Assembly: GCA_030374805.1 (NCBI GenBank)
Contig: JARGSG010000202.1
Coordinates: 496,001 to 560,000 of the forward strand
From: Gracilaria gracilis
Lineage: Eukaryota > Rhodophyta > Florideophyceae > Gracilariales > Gracilariaceae
DNA: 64,000 nucleotides
Direction of reading: 5' to 3'
Shown here in pieces: positions 10,616 through 20,881 of this stretch (its first letter is position 1; every line of letters starts with the position of its first letter). The position numbers and the translations under genes are program-made. The notes under the pieces are model-generated. The model ran no database searches and was not told the origin of the DNA. It saw only the letters and a program-made list of their open reading frames with translations.

Positions 10616-12684
10616 TCAGTTTTCCGTCCGGTCTGGTAGGCAGTGTAATAGCCTTCCTCGTGGCGTTGCTGATAATTAGCCTCCCGTATGGCCAGCAGCT
10701 TTACCTTTATGTCCGGCGGGAGCAACTGACAACAGTTAGGCTCCCGTGAAAGGCAAATCCGACACGGTCTAACTGGTGCCTGCCCCTGGGGTTGCTGTAC
10801 CCTGGGACTGGCAGGGCTGGGATAAGACCGAACGGACTGAGCCGGCGTTGAAGCCGAGGGCGTTGTGGGAGGCCAGGGCATGGAGGACGCGCGGGATACC
10901 GCGAGGACATGTTCCTCGTCTTCGTCCGATACGGAATAGATCGATTGCGACGGAGTATCGATACTGTGAATCTTCCGGGCGGTACGAGAAGACTCCTTCC
11001 GAGTGGTTGGCTTCCGAGTATCGACCCGAACAGACTGTCGACGTGAGGCACGATGGGTGTCTCCGTACGATTCCGCGTAACGGGCAAGTGCATCGTATCC
11101 GATATTGGGATGCGAGGTGAGGTGATTCCTCACCTTTGACCGTATGGCGGCAAGGAGACCTTCGACGAAGATCCCCTTCAAATTCCGATCGGTAAAGACA
11201 TTTCCGCAACGGAGGGCTTTCGTCCAGAGTTTTTGGGCGAATTCCGTTTCGGACATGCCTGACGCTTGGCGGCAGAAGGTGACCTCTGCGGCCGCGTCGG
11301 CAATGATCTCATCCGTTGCGTACGTGATCAACAGAAAGTTGACTACCTCTTCGTATGTATGGAGAGACTCATCCCGAGTACGGTCGACAGCGCCAGACTC
11401 ACCTTCGAGCCGAGACTGAACCAGAGCGTGCGCCGGTCCGGTCAGGTAAAACTGGAAACACCAGAGGGCTGCCCCCTCAGTGAGTCCATTATAATTGCAA
11501 GCGGTTTTAAACCGCTGTAAGAAATTGAGCACCAATATCGGATCCCTCCCGGAAAAGGAATGACCCTTCATCTGGACATTCAATTTCTTTTGGTAGCGCA
11601 CAATCTTGCGCGCCACCCGCGAATTGTACGTCTGGCTCCTCCTGAGCAACCTGCACGTACGGTAGTCCACCACTTTGGCGAACTTCTCGTTCAAGGGCCT
11701 GATGCGTTTTAGCAACACCCTTTCCGAACGGGAACGATACCGATTGGACTTCCCCCTTCGTCGAGGGCTGCGAGAGTGTCGGTCGACTTCCGAATCCGTG
11801 CGGTCGTCATCTGACGATGACTCCGAAGAGTCCGAGTCCGTTCTGGCTGATCGTCGCCGTCTCTGGCGGCGACGGTCTTTCCGTTTACGGGGCGCGTCAT
11901 CCGAATCGGAACTTCCGCTCGGTCTACCGCCTCTGCGGCGGCGATTCCTCCTCTCGTCGGAGGAATCCCTTGAGCTTCCGTTCGGATCGTCCTGCGGGTT
12001 GACTGGCGGGAGGTACACTCCTGTCGGACCCCTCGTTGGGCCCTTCTCCAGTTCCGGTCGGTGTTGCCTCTCGTCGCTAGTAGATGCATTGTCCGTACGG
12101 CCAATAAAAGATTTGGGTGTGTGGGTCGGTAGCTCAGCTACCAGTGCGGCCAGTGTACTGTTCAGAGCTGACGTAGCAGGTTCCGAACGGTCTGTCTTCC
12201 GGATATTCCTGACCATATCGTGTACGATCGGTGGAATATCCTGGTGCAGAAGCACCGGGATTCGATCCTTGAGGTACGTCTCCACGGCCATGGGGACGTG
12301 GACCTCAATTTCCGTTCGGAGACTCTGCAGGGCATAGGGGGCGATCCCTGCCCAGAGTTCCCGTGCGGTAGTCCGTTCGGTAAGGAGTGGCGGCGCGGGG
12401 CCAGCTTCGCCCGGCGGCGTCTTCTCCGTTCCGGGAAAAAAGGCGAGGGCAGTTGCCTCGTCTTCGTTCCGTGCAGACTTTGACCTGTTACGTTCGGACC
12501 CGTCGCGGATCATCCGTTCGGGTTCCTCTGACGGTGTCGCGTAGGCCGTCGCGTTGCTTCGGGTGCTTCGGTGGCCTACCGAAGCGGTGTCCGAAGCAGC
12601 GCGAATTGCGACCGGTACGGACTTTGCGGAGTCTTTTTCGACCAAAAACCCTTCACCTATTTCTCCGTGCGGACGATGACTCAT
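10543..12684 (-). CDS. gag: A1 Gag (about 713 aa)
   Basis: The frame is open from inside the LTR, but the first ATG is at 12684 (MSHRPHGE), and A2 has its ATG at the matching site. The protein has a disordered N-terminal third and a central tract of alternating Ser/Asp and Arg/Ser runs (SR-like). A conserved Gag capsid-like region follows, with FLQRFKTACNYNGLTEGAAL and later EFAQKLW and LKGIFVEGL. The C-terminus has a Cys cluster (CRICLSREPNCC) instead of a standard CCHC knuckle. The stop at 10543 lies inside the overlap with pol. The frame is intact in both A copies, in contrast to pol. Confidence 0.88.
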   Translation of the reverse strand: MSHRPHGEIGEGFLVEKDSAKSVPVAIRAASDTASVGHRSTRSNATAYATPSEEPERMIRDGSERNRSKSARNEDEATALAFFPGTEKTPPGEAGPAPPLLTERTTARELWAGIAPYALQSLRTEIEVHVPMAVETYLKDRIPVLLHQDIPPIVHDMVRNIRKTDRSEPATSALNSTLAALVAELPTHTPKSFIGRTDNASTSDERQHRPELEKGPTRGPTGVYLPPVNPQDDPNGSSRDSSDERRNRRRRGGRPSGSSDSDDAPRKRKDRRRQRRRRSARTDSDSSESSSDDDRTDSEVDRHSRSPRRRGKSNRYRSRSERVLLKRIRPLNEKFAKVVDYRTCRLLRRSQTYNSRVARKIVRYQKKLNVQMKGHSFSGRDPILVLNFLQRFKTACNYNGLTEGAALWCFQFYLTGPAHALVQSRLEGESGAVDRTRDESLHTYEEVVNFLLITYATDEIIADAAAEVTFCRQASGMSETEFAQKLWTKALRCGNVFTDRNLKGIFVEGLLAAIRSKVRNHLTSHPNIGYDALARYAESYGDTHRASRRQSVRVDTRKPTTRKESSRTARKIHSIDTPSQSIYSVSDEDEEHVLAVSRASSMPWPPTTPSASTPAQSVRSYPSPASPRVQQPQGQAPVRPCRICLSREPNCCQLLPPDIKVKLLAIREANYQQRHEEGYYTAYQTGRKTDTPKDNVGYRQGKQPRQTYSPRPT

Positions 12685-12743
12685 ACTGTACGTATCGGTT
12701 CCACGATCGGTTCTGCTGCTCCGTACGGTCTCTAATTCCACTT

Positions 12744-12759
12744 CTAGGTCGGGAGACCA
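12744..12759 (-). promoter_or_regulatory. A1 primer-binding site
   Basis: On the minus strand TGGTCTCCCGACCTAG begins one base after the 5' LTR. TGG matches the complement of a tRNA CCA end. The implied tRNA 3' end is CTAGGTCGGGAGACCA; I cannot assign the tRNA. The identical site is present in A2 and D, and a one-mismatch version in B. Confidence 0.85.
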
Positions 12760-12760
12760 A

Positions 12761-13308
12761 TGTGGTATAATGCACAAAAAGGGAGAGAGTCCGAAGCGGT
12801 CTTGAGACGAGACGGGAGCGGCGGTAGCGTACAGTCTTGTGACTGTAATGAATCCGAACGGAGAGAAGGGGCGGAAGCACCGGGTGGTCGAGGGGAGAGT
12901 GGACGATTGGTATCAACAGGCACGTACAGGAACGTGCGAAAGGGTACGAACGGTCTGAGAAACCCATTAAAGAGGTAGCCGTGCGGTCTATCGTGAGTGC
13001 AAACTAACGAAGAAGACGTTCGGCAGAAGATGCTTGTCGTTTACGATTGGGGCCTCGGGAGATCCGAACTACAACTAAATATCGGGTCTGGGCCCCATTA
13101 CTAACTACTGTACGATCGGTCTAATTTGCACTGTCACTACCAAGTCCCTACACGTGGCCAACTTGTACGCTGTGCTAACCCGTCCGGCACTTGATTACCA
13201 AATAGTACACGTGGCGGTGCCACTGCTCCAGCCCATCGTGCACTACCTCTTTGTACGTGAACGCCCGATCGGATACACTGAGCCCCAACCCGGGCCCACT
13301 ATACTACA
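12761..13308 (-). repeat. A1 5' LTR
   Basis: The partner of 2101-2642, with the same ends (TGTGGTATAA, ATACTACA on the plus strand), followed by target duplication ctctc at 13309-13313. It carries CCGNNCGG words, such as CCGAACGG and CCGATCGG. Confidence 0.93.
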
Positions 13309-13313
13309 CTCTC

Positions 13314-13712
13314 CCACATGTAACGTGTCATAATGGAGACCTGGCATGCGGGAAGTGTGGAGGGACCGCTTGTTATTGGACCCAGATTGGTTCCAACGTT
13401 GTCGAAAAAACCGCTCTTGAGTATCCGGCGTCTGTAGGTTCACCGGAAACCAACCAAGCTCGAAAAAAAGCCTATATGATCTACGTTTATGAACGGTTTG
13501 GCTTCCTCGGCAAAGGAAAACGGGTGCGGTTACCACAATGTGTACTCGAGGCAATCCGAAAAAATGGCCAGACCGTGACGGAGCTTATATTGGTTTTAAG
13601 AAGGAATAGATTTATTGGTTACAAAGAAGACGTGCAATGGCTACCGAAGAAGTGCACATGTTCCTTCACTTTCGCCGGAGCTCAGATATTTGAGAACGTT
13701 CGGCCGCAATGA
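13314..13712 (+). pseudogene. 3' half of split ORF, Cys-rich, P2X7-tail-like
   Basis: The frame continues from 2100 if A1 is excised. The 132-residue segment opens with Cys motifs (TCHNGDLACGKCGGTAC), then has a region with AY, RFG, LPQC, AIRKN and FIGYKE in the order and spacing of the P2X7 receptor C-terminal-like domain (AYR, FG, LPSC, IR, GFK). That family assignment is my inference. The stop is at 13710-13712. Its end overlaps the 3' end of the piggyBac relic on the opposite strand. The ORF may be a host gene or may belong to another transposon. Confidence 0.5.
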
Positions 13713-14756
13713 TTGCATGGTAGATATCCAGGCGTTTCTGCAGAAAAGCTCTCGATTGTGATAAAACGTGAAACATTTCACATGATACCCCCGTCGACAT
13801 TCACTACACGAGTATATTGTGGACATGCTCCGGTCCTTGGAGTTCAGCAGGTAACATAGGCAGCAATGGACGCTCTTCTTACCATGGGTTTCAAGTAGTA
13901 AGTGCGTTCTTGGTGTCGAGGCACTCCCCAGATTGCTCTGCTTTTGGACAGAAACAGCTGACAACACAGATGGCAGTGAGGCCCTCTGCTGCTGGTACTA
14001 CGTATTTTCTGCCAGAAGTTGCATTATAATTCGCCTCTTCATCGCCGAAACATCTACGATAGGTTCACCCTTCCTAGAAAGAGCATTTAATAAAGCATGT
14101 GCATTCAGTATGCTTGCATCTAGAACAAAGTTGAAGATACTCATTGCCACGCGCTTTTCTTTTCTGACGGCCGCGGTTGTGAGACGATACTGGTCAAACA
14201 AGTCGACCGCGTTCATGAACAAATTATATGTCACTATAACAGCTGGCACTTGTAGTGTTGTTCGGTTCAGTGATTCGTCTCCAATCCAGCGCTGTAAAGG
14301 ACCAAGACCGTGCACGCACCGAATTGAATGGGCATCTGGTTCATGAATTCGCCTAATAGGTGTATCAGCAAGATCGTTCGTATAAAATGCGACCACAGAA
14401 CGGTCCTTGAACACCACAAAGCCAGCTCGTTCTGCTACAGCAAGCGTGCAATCTGTCTTGCTCACTTTCTGGAAAACTTGTACCAAATGCCAATCACCAC
14501 GAGGCGCATGCTTCAAAATTTCTATAGCATCCTTCAAAGCCTTTCGGTTGATACCGTCAACGTTTGTAAATCTCAATGTACCAAGTACGCGACACTCCCT
14601 GTCGCTGAGAGCGAAGAGCTGCCGTGACATAACGTGTCTGGTGTAAAAAACTATCCATAACCATCAACCGCCCATTGCTTTGATCTGAGGACAGAGCTGC
14701 TTGGTGCGCCATTTGTGCGCACCACAAAGCACACGCACTGCTTTTTGGTACCCTTA
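13641..14756 (-). pseudogene. piggyBac transposase relic, C-terminal half
   Basis: On the minus strand, after a short MDSF motif near 14665 (fits the second catalytic Asp of DDE_Tnp_1_7), a one-base shift at a T run leads into the 14630-13998 frame. This has RVLGTLR and the piggyBac signature MNAVDLFDQYR, typical of the region before the end of the catalytic domain. Another shift leads to 13967-13641, which encodes the Cys-rich RING-like tail: CCLC, CSEC, YHVKC and a later His. The relic stops at 14757, where the Harbinger-like element is inserted, and its upstream part resumes at 17556. Confidence 0.75.
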
Positions 14757-14833
14757 GGCCTTTTTAGTTAAGGGATTCTTCCCTTAGTTCTAAGCCCCCG
14801 ATTCCAGGACGTTTCTTATTTTCAAAATAAGCG

Positions 14834-16150
14834 GTGTCCCTTATTCTCATAGACGTTCACTGTGTGGAGCACCGTGCTCCAGAGCTCACCACTCAGCACT
14901 ATCATCATGATCGTAGAGGCGTGGGGCTTGACAAAGAAGTGCTGCTTCCACTTTTGCTCCATGAGCAGATGAAGCAGACCGCCCAGCACACGCAAACTTT
15001 AATTCAACAGGGTGCGTCGCTCAACGCAATCCTAAATTCCTCCAATGATGAAGAGGTGAGTAGTACTGCTGCTCACCGACCTGGCCGTGGCAATCCGATG
15101 TCGGGCTCATAAGCTACTTATGCCAAGCGATTTTCGACCAACCTTTACAACAGCATACGCAACCAAGACCCAGACGTTTTGTTGTTTGACAAAACGATAC
15201 ATATTTTTAGAAGCGAATTTGAAGATCTGCATGAACTAGTCAAACAAGAACTACAGCAACCATTTGACGTCAGATACGAGTACATAGGAGAGGGACGTGT
15301 TCCACGCCGACGCAAACTAACTACAGAAGAAATGCTGTTTATGTTTCTTGACTTGTATGGTGGTTTTTACGAAGGCGGTATAGGAGTGGAAAGGATCGCA
15401 TATAAATACGGGGTCTCACCTGGAACAGTGTCAAATTACTTCGGACACGTTCTTTACGCTTTATATAAGTGTTTGGATTCACCTACTCCTAAGCTTATAC
15501 AATGGCCGGATGAATAAAAAGGGGCACAGGTAGAAGGACTTATTATCGGGTTTTCGAGGTGTGTCTTTTTTGTAGATGGAAACAAGAGTCGCCGATGGCG
15601 ACCAGGCGAAAGTGCAGACCAAGAACGTGCCTGTATTGGATACAAAAAGGCCCACGCATGGGCTGTCTTAGTTTATTGCGATCTGTTTGGAAGGTTTATT
15701 AGAGTCGAGATATCTGATAACGGAGCAGAGAGCGATAGGAACATGTACACTTCTTCAAATGTTTTCAGACACCCCGAAGCGTATCTGTCTCAAGGACAAC
15801 ACGGCATGGCAGATATGGGGTTTGCGGGAACTGGTGCACTTGTTGTGCCATATAAAAGGAACGAGAGCACTTCCTGGATGTACCGCAGTTTGTACAACAG
15901 GTACATCAGGAAGCAAAGAATGTTGAACGAGTGGGGTATAGGGTTCATCAACAACCGACACCGTTTATTCTTGGGCAAATGGCCCTTCGAGAAGCACCTG
16001 TTCCCCCTAGCCTACACTACTGCGGCCATGCTTTGCAACTGTATATTTAATCGCCGTGGGTATGCCTTGCAACCAAGGCAGCGATATGAGGAGAAGCTGG
16101 CCCGCCATGCATCCCGAGAAGGGAATGAAATGGACATATCTGATTCGTAA
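14834..16150 (+). pseudogene. Harbinger-like DDE transposase with two in-frame stops
   Basis: One reading frame spans about 439 codons, interrupted by TAA at 15110-15112 and TAA at 15515-15517 and by no frameshift. The N-terminal part is helical. After the first stop come a helix-turn-helix-like segment (RIAYKYGVSPGTVSNYF) and the DDE_4 catalytic core: FVDGNKSR (first Asp), GYKKAHAW, ADMGFAGTG (second Asp) and NEWG in place of the usual R..E region, before FINNRHRLFLGKW. The first in-frame ATG is 14969, so the start is uncertain. The stop is TAA at 16148. Without suppression this is inactive. Confidence 0.75.
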
Positions 16151-16283
16151 ACATTCTGCGCGGGTCGCGGAGCGGCGAGCGCAAAGTTCGCAGCGTAGGT
16201 CGCATCAGCGACCAGGGCGGAGAAGGGGGCGCGACCCGCGCGCTCTCTAGAAGCACGCACATTTGATAGCCTTCAAGACCAGT

Positions 16284-17465
16284 TCATATATCCGCAGCAG
16301 TCGCCTGCTGCATCACAGCGTTTGAAGAAGTTGGTTGATTGCCTTCATTTTCCACCAAATCCTCTCCGTTAGAAGTGTGTTGCTCGGAAAGCGCAACAAG
16401 CTCGGAATCCATAAGGAGGGGTGCACTTGGTAGCTCCGGTGGAAGCGGCGTTGGGGGTTCAGTGACTTCCAGGTTGCTACTGCGAGCAAAAGGACTGACA
16501 AGGATACCGAACTGCTCACTTTGGCGGCGCTGAAGTGAGGCGCTTGCGCTTGCGGCGTTCGAGATACGAGTCTGTGCGCGAAGGTTCTGCACCTCGGCGG
16601 CAATCCTTCGACGCTCCTTTGCCACTCGCTCCGCTTCTCTACGTCGTTTGTTCTTTTCAAAGTGTTCCTTCTTCTCCCTGTTGCGCTTTTGTTTCTCCGC
16701 TCTGGACTCACAGTTGCGCGCTAACGCGCGTGCAGCATGGTCGTCCGTAGTTATGCTGCGCTTCGAAGCTTCCTCACGATAGTCAATAACTGCTTGATAG
16801 AGAATGTGTGTCGCATCGTTTTCCTTCTCTCTTGGTAAAGCAAGCGGTCCTTCATCGCCTTCCGTTGTTTCGGGGTTGCCAATAACAACCTTTTTGTACA
16901 TATCGCCGACAGTGCTAACTGTATGTCGAACATTTTCCGCAGTTATGTTCTGCATATAATCCCTTATCCACGTCATACCATAAAAACGTTATTGTTCGAA
17001 CAAAACGGCGTCTGTTACATGGCGATTTCGAGCGCTGCTTGAAACCCGTGCGCATGTGTTATCAAGTGTTTTTTGCTTTTGTTGGGGTGCGTTGTTGGCT
17101 ATGAGCGTTCTGAGGATCCACTCCTTTTCGATCTTATTCATTACAAATCGAGAGGATGTGCGTGTGCTTTGCTTTCGGTTGGTAGACAATGAAGGAGCTG
17201 CATGTTGTGTATTCTGAGTGGCGGAAGCCGGATGTGGCGTTGGAGGGCTGGTCTGGGGCTGGATGGGGCCTGGCGGCTCGTTTGGTATGTTTAAGGCTGG
17301 TGGGATCTCTTGTGACATCTTGTTCTCGGCGGAGCTCGTATCAAACCTTGGCGCGATTGGGCAACACGAGAGCCAAGGATCACTTGGAATAAGCTTAAGG
17401 CTAAGTGGCCGGGCTTCAGGCAGACTATTATTTTGCCCACTATTTTGAAATGAGCCCCATGGCAA
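16284..17465 (-). pseudogene. Harbinger partner protein (Myb/SANT-like plus coiled coil), one stop
   Basis: The frame is open from 17465 (first ATG 17318) to a TAA at 16991-16989, continues in the same frame at 16988 and ends at 16284. The N-terminal part is Pro/Ser/Thr-rich. Around the stop is a segment with EKEWILRTLIANN and WIRDYMQNI that could be the trihelix/Myb-like DNA-binding domain of Harbinger partner proteins. A highly charged coiled coil follows (EKQKRNREKKEHFEKNKRRR and similar), then an acidic Pro-rich tail. Position and convergence with the transposase support the role; sequence similarity alone is weak. Confidence 0.55.
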
Positions 17466-17555
17466 AGATTCTGGATCTGGTTAATTAAAGAGACATGTCT
17501 CATCTCGCTTATCTTATTTCAAATATAAGCCTCATTTTGCTTAATTAAAATGGCC

Positions 17556-17980
17556 TATTGACCTGTAAATTTTGCGCTCTACAGCACCGAGTAGATCCCG
17601 AGAAAACCCCTTGTGTATCTCTCAACTGGGCTCTGTTACCCTTTGTTACCAGACCCATTGTCTTGAAATGAATGTAGATAAGCATGAGCTCAACCTACCA
17701 CAGGGAAGAACATAATCCTAAATTTGATTGGCTTGCTTTTTATATAAGATCTAGCAGAACACCTCTCCTTGCATCGAATGGTGTTCTCATGCCAAGAACT
17801 AATACCAACTGGTACTGCCATTGTTGGGCAGTTGCGCAAAAAATGTTCAAGGATTTGCCTGCTTTGCCAAAGTGGGTCTAGGATCATAGGCACAGTATAC
17901 CTTTAATGCCGATCGTATGTTCAGAAAGTTGTCTCGAATCATAGTTTTCTTTAATAAAGCATTTTTCAAAAGCTCAGATG
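17556..17980 (-). pseudogene. piggyBac transposase relic, N-terminal half
   Basis: Minus-strand frames, shifted several times, show piggyBac-type segments. Near 17960-17880 is MIRDNFLNIRSALKVY. At 17893-17690 is HENTIRCKERCSARSYIKSK followed by PIKFR, resembling the first catalytic region (DE....F.GR...Y...KP.K.G). After that comes AYLHSFQDNGSGNKG. This half joins the 14756-13641 half when the Harbinger-like element is removed. It is thoroughly decayed by frameshifts and stops, so it is older than its neighbours. Confidence 0.65.
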
Positions 17981-18114
17981 TACATTAAAAATCACGTAAT
18001 CTATTTAGCTTATGAACAGATGTGGCTAGTTTCAGGCCAATTTAAGCTAGTAGTTCATTCGTTCTGAGAAAATTTGTCCTCTTCCCGCGTTTTATAAGCT
18101 TTTTGCTTGTCAAG

Positions 18115-18663
18115 TATAGTATAGTGGGCCCGGGTTGGGGCTCTGTACATCCGATTGGCCGTTCACGTACGAAGGGGTAGTGCACGGTTGGCCGGTGCAG
18201 TGGCACCGCCACGTGTACAAGTTGGTGATCGAGTGCCGAACGGGTTGGCAGAACGTACAAGTTGGCCACGTGTACTGACTTGGTGGTGACAGTGCAAATT
18301 AGACCGATTGTACAGTAGTTAGTAATGGGGCCCAGACCCGATATTTAGTTGTAGTTCGGATCTCCCGAGCCCCCCAATCGTAAACGACAAGCATCTTCTG
18401 CCGAACGTTTTCTTCGCTAGTTTGCACTAACGATAGACCGCACGGCTACTCCTTTATTGGGTTTCTCAGACCGTTCGTACCCTTCCGCACGTTCCTGTAC
18501 GTGCCTGTTGATACCAATCGTCCACTCTCCCCTCGACCGCCCGGTGCTTCCGCCCCTTATCTCCGCTCGGATTCATTACAGTCACAAGACTCTACGCTAC
18601 CGCCGCTCCCGTCTCGTCTCAAGACCGCTTCGGACTCTCTCCCTTTTTGTGCATTATACCACA
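18115..18663 (+). repeat. A2 5' LTR
   Basis: It runs from TATAGTATAGTGGG (first G changed to A) to TTATACCACA. It matches 28347-28895 and the complements of the A1 LTRs. Confidence 0.92.
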
Positions 18664-18664
18664 T

Positions 18665-18680
18665 TGGTCTCCCGACCTAG
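18665..18680 (+). promoter_or_regulatory. A2 primer-binding site
   Basis: TGGTCTCCCGACCTAG begins one base after the 5' LTR and is identical to the A1 site. Confidence 0.85.
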
Positions 18681-18739
18681 AAGTGGAATTCGAGACCGTA
18701 CAGAGCAGCAGAACCGATCGTGGAACCGATACGTACAGT

Positions 18740-20881
18740 ATGAGTCATCGTCCGCACGGAGAAATGGGTGAAGGGTCTTTGGTCGAAAAAGACTCCGCAA
18801 AGTCCGTACCGGTCGCAATTCGCGCCGCCTCGGATGCCGCTTCGGTTGGCCACCGGAGCACCCGAAGCAACGCGACGGCCTACGCGACACCGTCAGAGGA
18901 ACCCGAACGGATGATCCGCGACGGGTCCGCCCGTAACAGGTCAAAGTCCGCACGGAACGAGGACGAGGCCACTGCCCTCGCCCCTTTTCCCGGAACGGAG
19001 AAGACGCCGCGCGGCGAAGCTGGCCCCGCGCCGCCGCTCCTTACCGAACGGACTACCGCACGGGAACTCTGGGCAGGGATCGCTCCCTACGCCCTGCAGA
19101 GTCTCCGAACGGAAATTGAGGTCCACGTCCCCATGGCCGTGGAGACGTACCTCAAGGACCGAATTCCGGCGCTTCTGCACGAGGAAATTCCACCAATCGT
19201 ACACGATATGGTCAGGAATATCCTGAAGACAGACCGTTCGGAACCTGCTACGTCAGCTCTAAACAGTACACTGGCCGCACTGGTAGCTCAGCTACCGACC
19301 CACACACCCAAATCTTTTATTGACCGTACGGACAATGCACCCACTAGCGACGAGAGGCAACACCGACCGGAACTGAAGAAGGGCCCGACGAAGGGTCCGA
19401 CAGGAGTGTACCTCCCGCCAGTCAGCCCGCAGGATGATCCGAACGGAAGCTCAGGAGATTTCTCCGACGAGAAGAGTAATCGCCGCCGCAGAGGCGGTAG
19501 ACCGAGCGGAAGTTCCGATTCGGATGACGCGCCCCGTAAACGGAAAGACCGTCGCCGCCAGAGACGGCGACGATCAGCCAGAACGGACTCGGACTCTTCG
19601 GAGTCATCGTCGGATGACGACCGCACGGATTCGGAAGTCGACCGACACTCCCGCAGCCCTCGACGAAGAGGGAAGTCCGATCGGTATCGTTCCCGTTCGG
19701 AAAGGGTGTTGCTAAAACGCATCAGGCCCTTGAACGAGAAGTTCGCCAAAGTGGTGGACTACCGTACGTACAGGTTGCTCAGGAGGAGCCAGACGTACAA
19801 TTCGCGGGTGGCGCGCAAGATTGCGCGCTACCAAAAGAAATTGAATGTCCAGATGAAGGGTCATTCCTTTTCCGGGACGGATCCGATATTGGTGCTCAAT
19901 TTCTTACAGCGGTTTAAAACCGCTTGCAATTATAATGGACTCACTGAGGGGGCAGCTCTCTGGTGTTTCCAGTTTTACCTGACCGGACCGGCGCACGCTC
20001 TGGTTCAGTCTCGGCTCGAAGGTGAGTCTGGCGCTGTCGACCGTACTCGGGATGAGTCTCTCCATACGTACGAAGAGGTAGTCAACTTTCTGTTGATCAC
20101 GTACGCAACGGATGAGATCATTGCCGACGCGGCCGCAGAGGTCACCCTCTGCCGCCAAGCGTCAGGCATGTCCGAAACGGAATTCGCCCAAAAACTCTGG
20201 ACGAAAGCCCTCCGTTGCGGAAATGTCTTTACCGATCGGAATTTGAAGGGGATCTTCGTCGAAGGTCTCCTTGCCGCCATACGGTCAAAGGTGAGGAATC
20301 ACCTCACCTCGCATCCCAATATCGGATACGATGCACTTGCCCGTTACGCGGAATCGTACGGAGACACCCATCGTGCCTCACGTCGACAGTCTGTTCGGGT
20401 CGATACTCAGAAGCCAACCACTCGGAAGGAGTCTTCTCGTACCGCCCGGAAGGTTCACAGTATCGATACTCCGTCGCAATCGATCTATTCCGTATCGGAC
20501 GAAGACGAGGAACATGTCCTCGCGGTATCCCGCGCGTCCTCCATGCCCTGGCCTCCCACAACGCCCTCGGCTTCAACGCCGGCTCAGTCCGTTCGGTCTT
20601 ATCCCAGCCCTGCCAGCCCCAGGGTACAGCAACCCCAGGGGCAGGCACCAGTTAGACCGTGTCGGATTTGCCTTTCACGGGAGCCTAACTGTTGTCAGTT
20701 GCTCCCGCCGGACATAAAGGTAAAGCTGCTGGCCATACGGGAGGCTAATTATCAGCAACGCCACGAGGAAGGCTATTACACTGCCTACCAGACCGGACGG
20801 AAAACTGATACCCCGAAGGACAATGTAGGATATCGCCAGGGCAAACAGCCTCGCCAGACGTACTCACCAAGACCGACATAG
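18740..20881 (+). CDS. gag: A2 Gag (about 713 aa)
   Basis: The first ATG is at 18740; upstream frame in the LTR lacks an ATG. The protein is nearly identical to A1 Gag, with the same SR/acidic central tract, capsid-like region and C-terminal Cys cluster. The frame is open to TAG at 20879-20881. Pol overlaps it from 20809 in the -1 frame. By hand count, about 17 CCGNNCGG words occur in 18661-19860, in all three codon phases. Confidence 0.88.
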   Translation: MSHRPHGEMGEGSLVEKDSAKSVPVAIRAASDAASVGHRSTRSNATAYATPSEEPERMIRDGSARNRSKSARNEDEATALAPFPGTEKTPRGEAGPAPPLLTERTTARELWAGIAPYALQSLRTEIEVHVPMAVETYLKDRIPALLHEEIPPIVHDMVRNILKTDRSEPATSALNSTLAALVAQLPTHTPKSFIDRTDNAPTSDERQHRPELKKGPTKGPTGVYLPPVSPQDDPNGSSGDFSDEKSNRRRRGGRPSGSSDSDDAPRKRKDRRRQRRRRSARTDSDSSESSSDDDRTDSEVDRHSRSPRRRGKSDRYRSRSERVLLKRIRPLNEKFAKVVDYRTYRLLRRSQTYNSRVARKIARYQKKLNVQMKGHSFSGTDPILVLNFLQRFKTACNYNGLTEGAALWCFQFYLTGPAHALVQSRLEGESGAVDRTRDESLHTYEEVVNFLLITYATDEIIADAAAEVTLCRQASGMSETEFAQKLWTKALRCGNVFTDRNLKGIFVEGLLAAIRSKVRNHLTSHPNIGYDALARYAESYGDTHRASRRQSVRVDTQKPTTRKESSRTARKVHSIDTPSQSIYSVSDEDEEHVLAVSRASSMPWPPTTPSASTPAQSVRSYPSPASPRVQQPQGQAPVRPCRICLSREPNCCQLLPPDIKVKLLAIREANYQQRHEEGYYTAYQTGRKTDTPKDNVGYRQGKQPRQTYSPRPT

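Larger units (their letters stand above)
2101..13308 (-). mobile_element. Ty3/gypsy chromovirus A1, full length
   Basis: This 11.2-kb element has 542/548-bp LTRs, each running TG...CA, and a perfect 5-bp target duplication. Read on the minus strand the order is 5' LTR, primer-binding site, gag, pol (protease, RT, RNase H, integrase, chromodomain), a tail-to-tail antisense ORF, about 1.2 kb of non-coding DNA, a polypurine tract and the 3' LTR. The chromodomain after integrase places it with chromoviruses. Pol has three in-frame stops, so this copy cannot make an intact polyprotein, but gag and the main antisense ORF are open. A second copy of the family is at 18115-28895 in the opposite orientation. 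Confidence 0.95.
14757..17555. mobile_element. PIF/Harbinger-like DNA transposon
   Basis: A 2.8-kb element carries two convergent genes, a DDE_Tnp_4-like transposase (+) and a coiled-coil partner (-), the usual Harbinger arrangement. Its ends are inverted repeats: GGCCTTTTTAGTTAAG at 14757-14772 and the complement GGCCATTTTAATTAAG at 17540-17555 (14/16 matches). The flanking bases are TTA on the left and TAT on the right, so the target duplication is either TA or a decayed TTA. It sits inside a piggyBac gene whose halves flank it. Both genes carry in-frame TAA stops. Confidence 0.75.
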
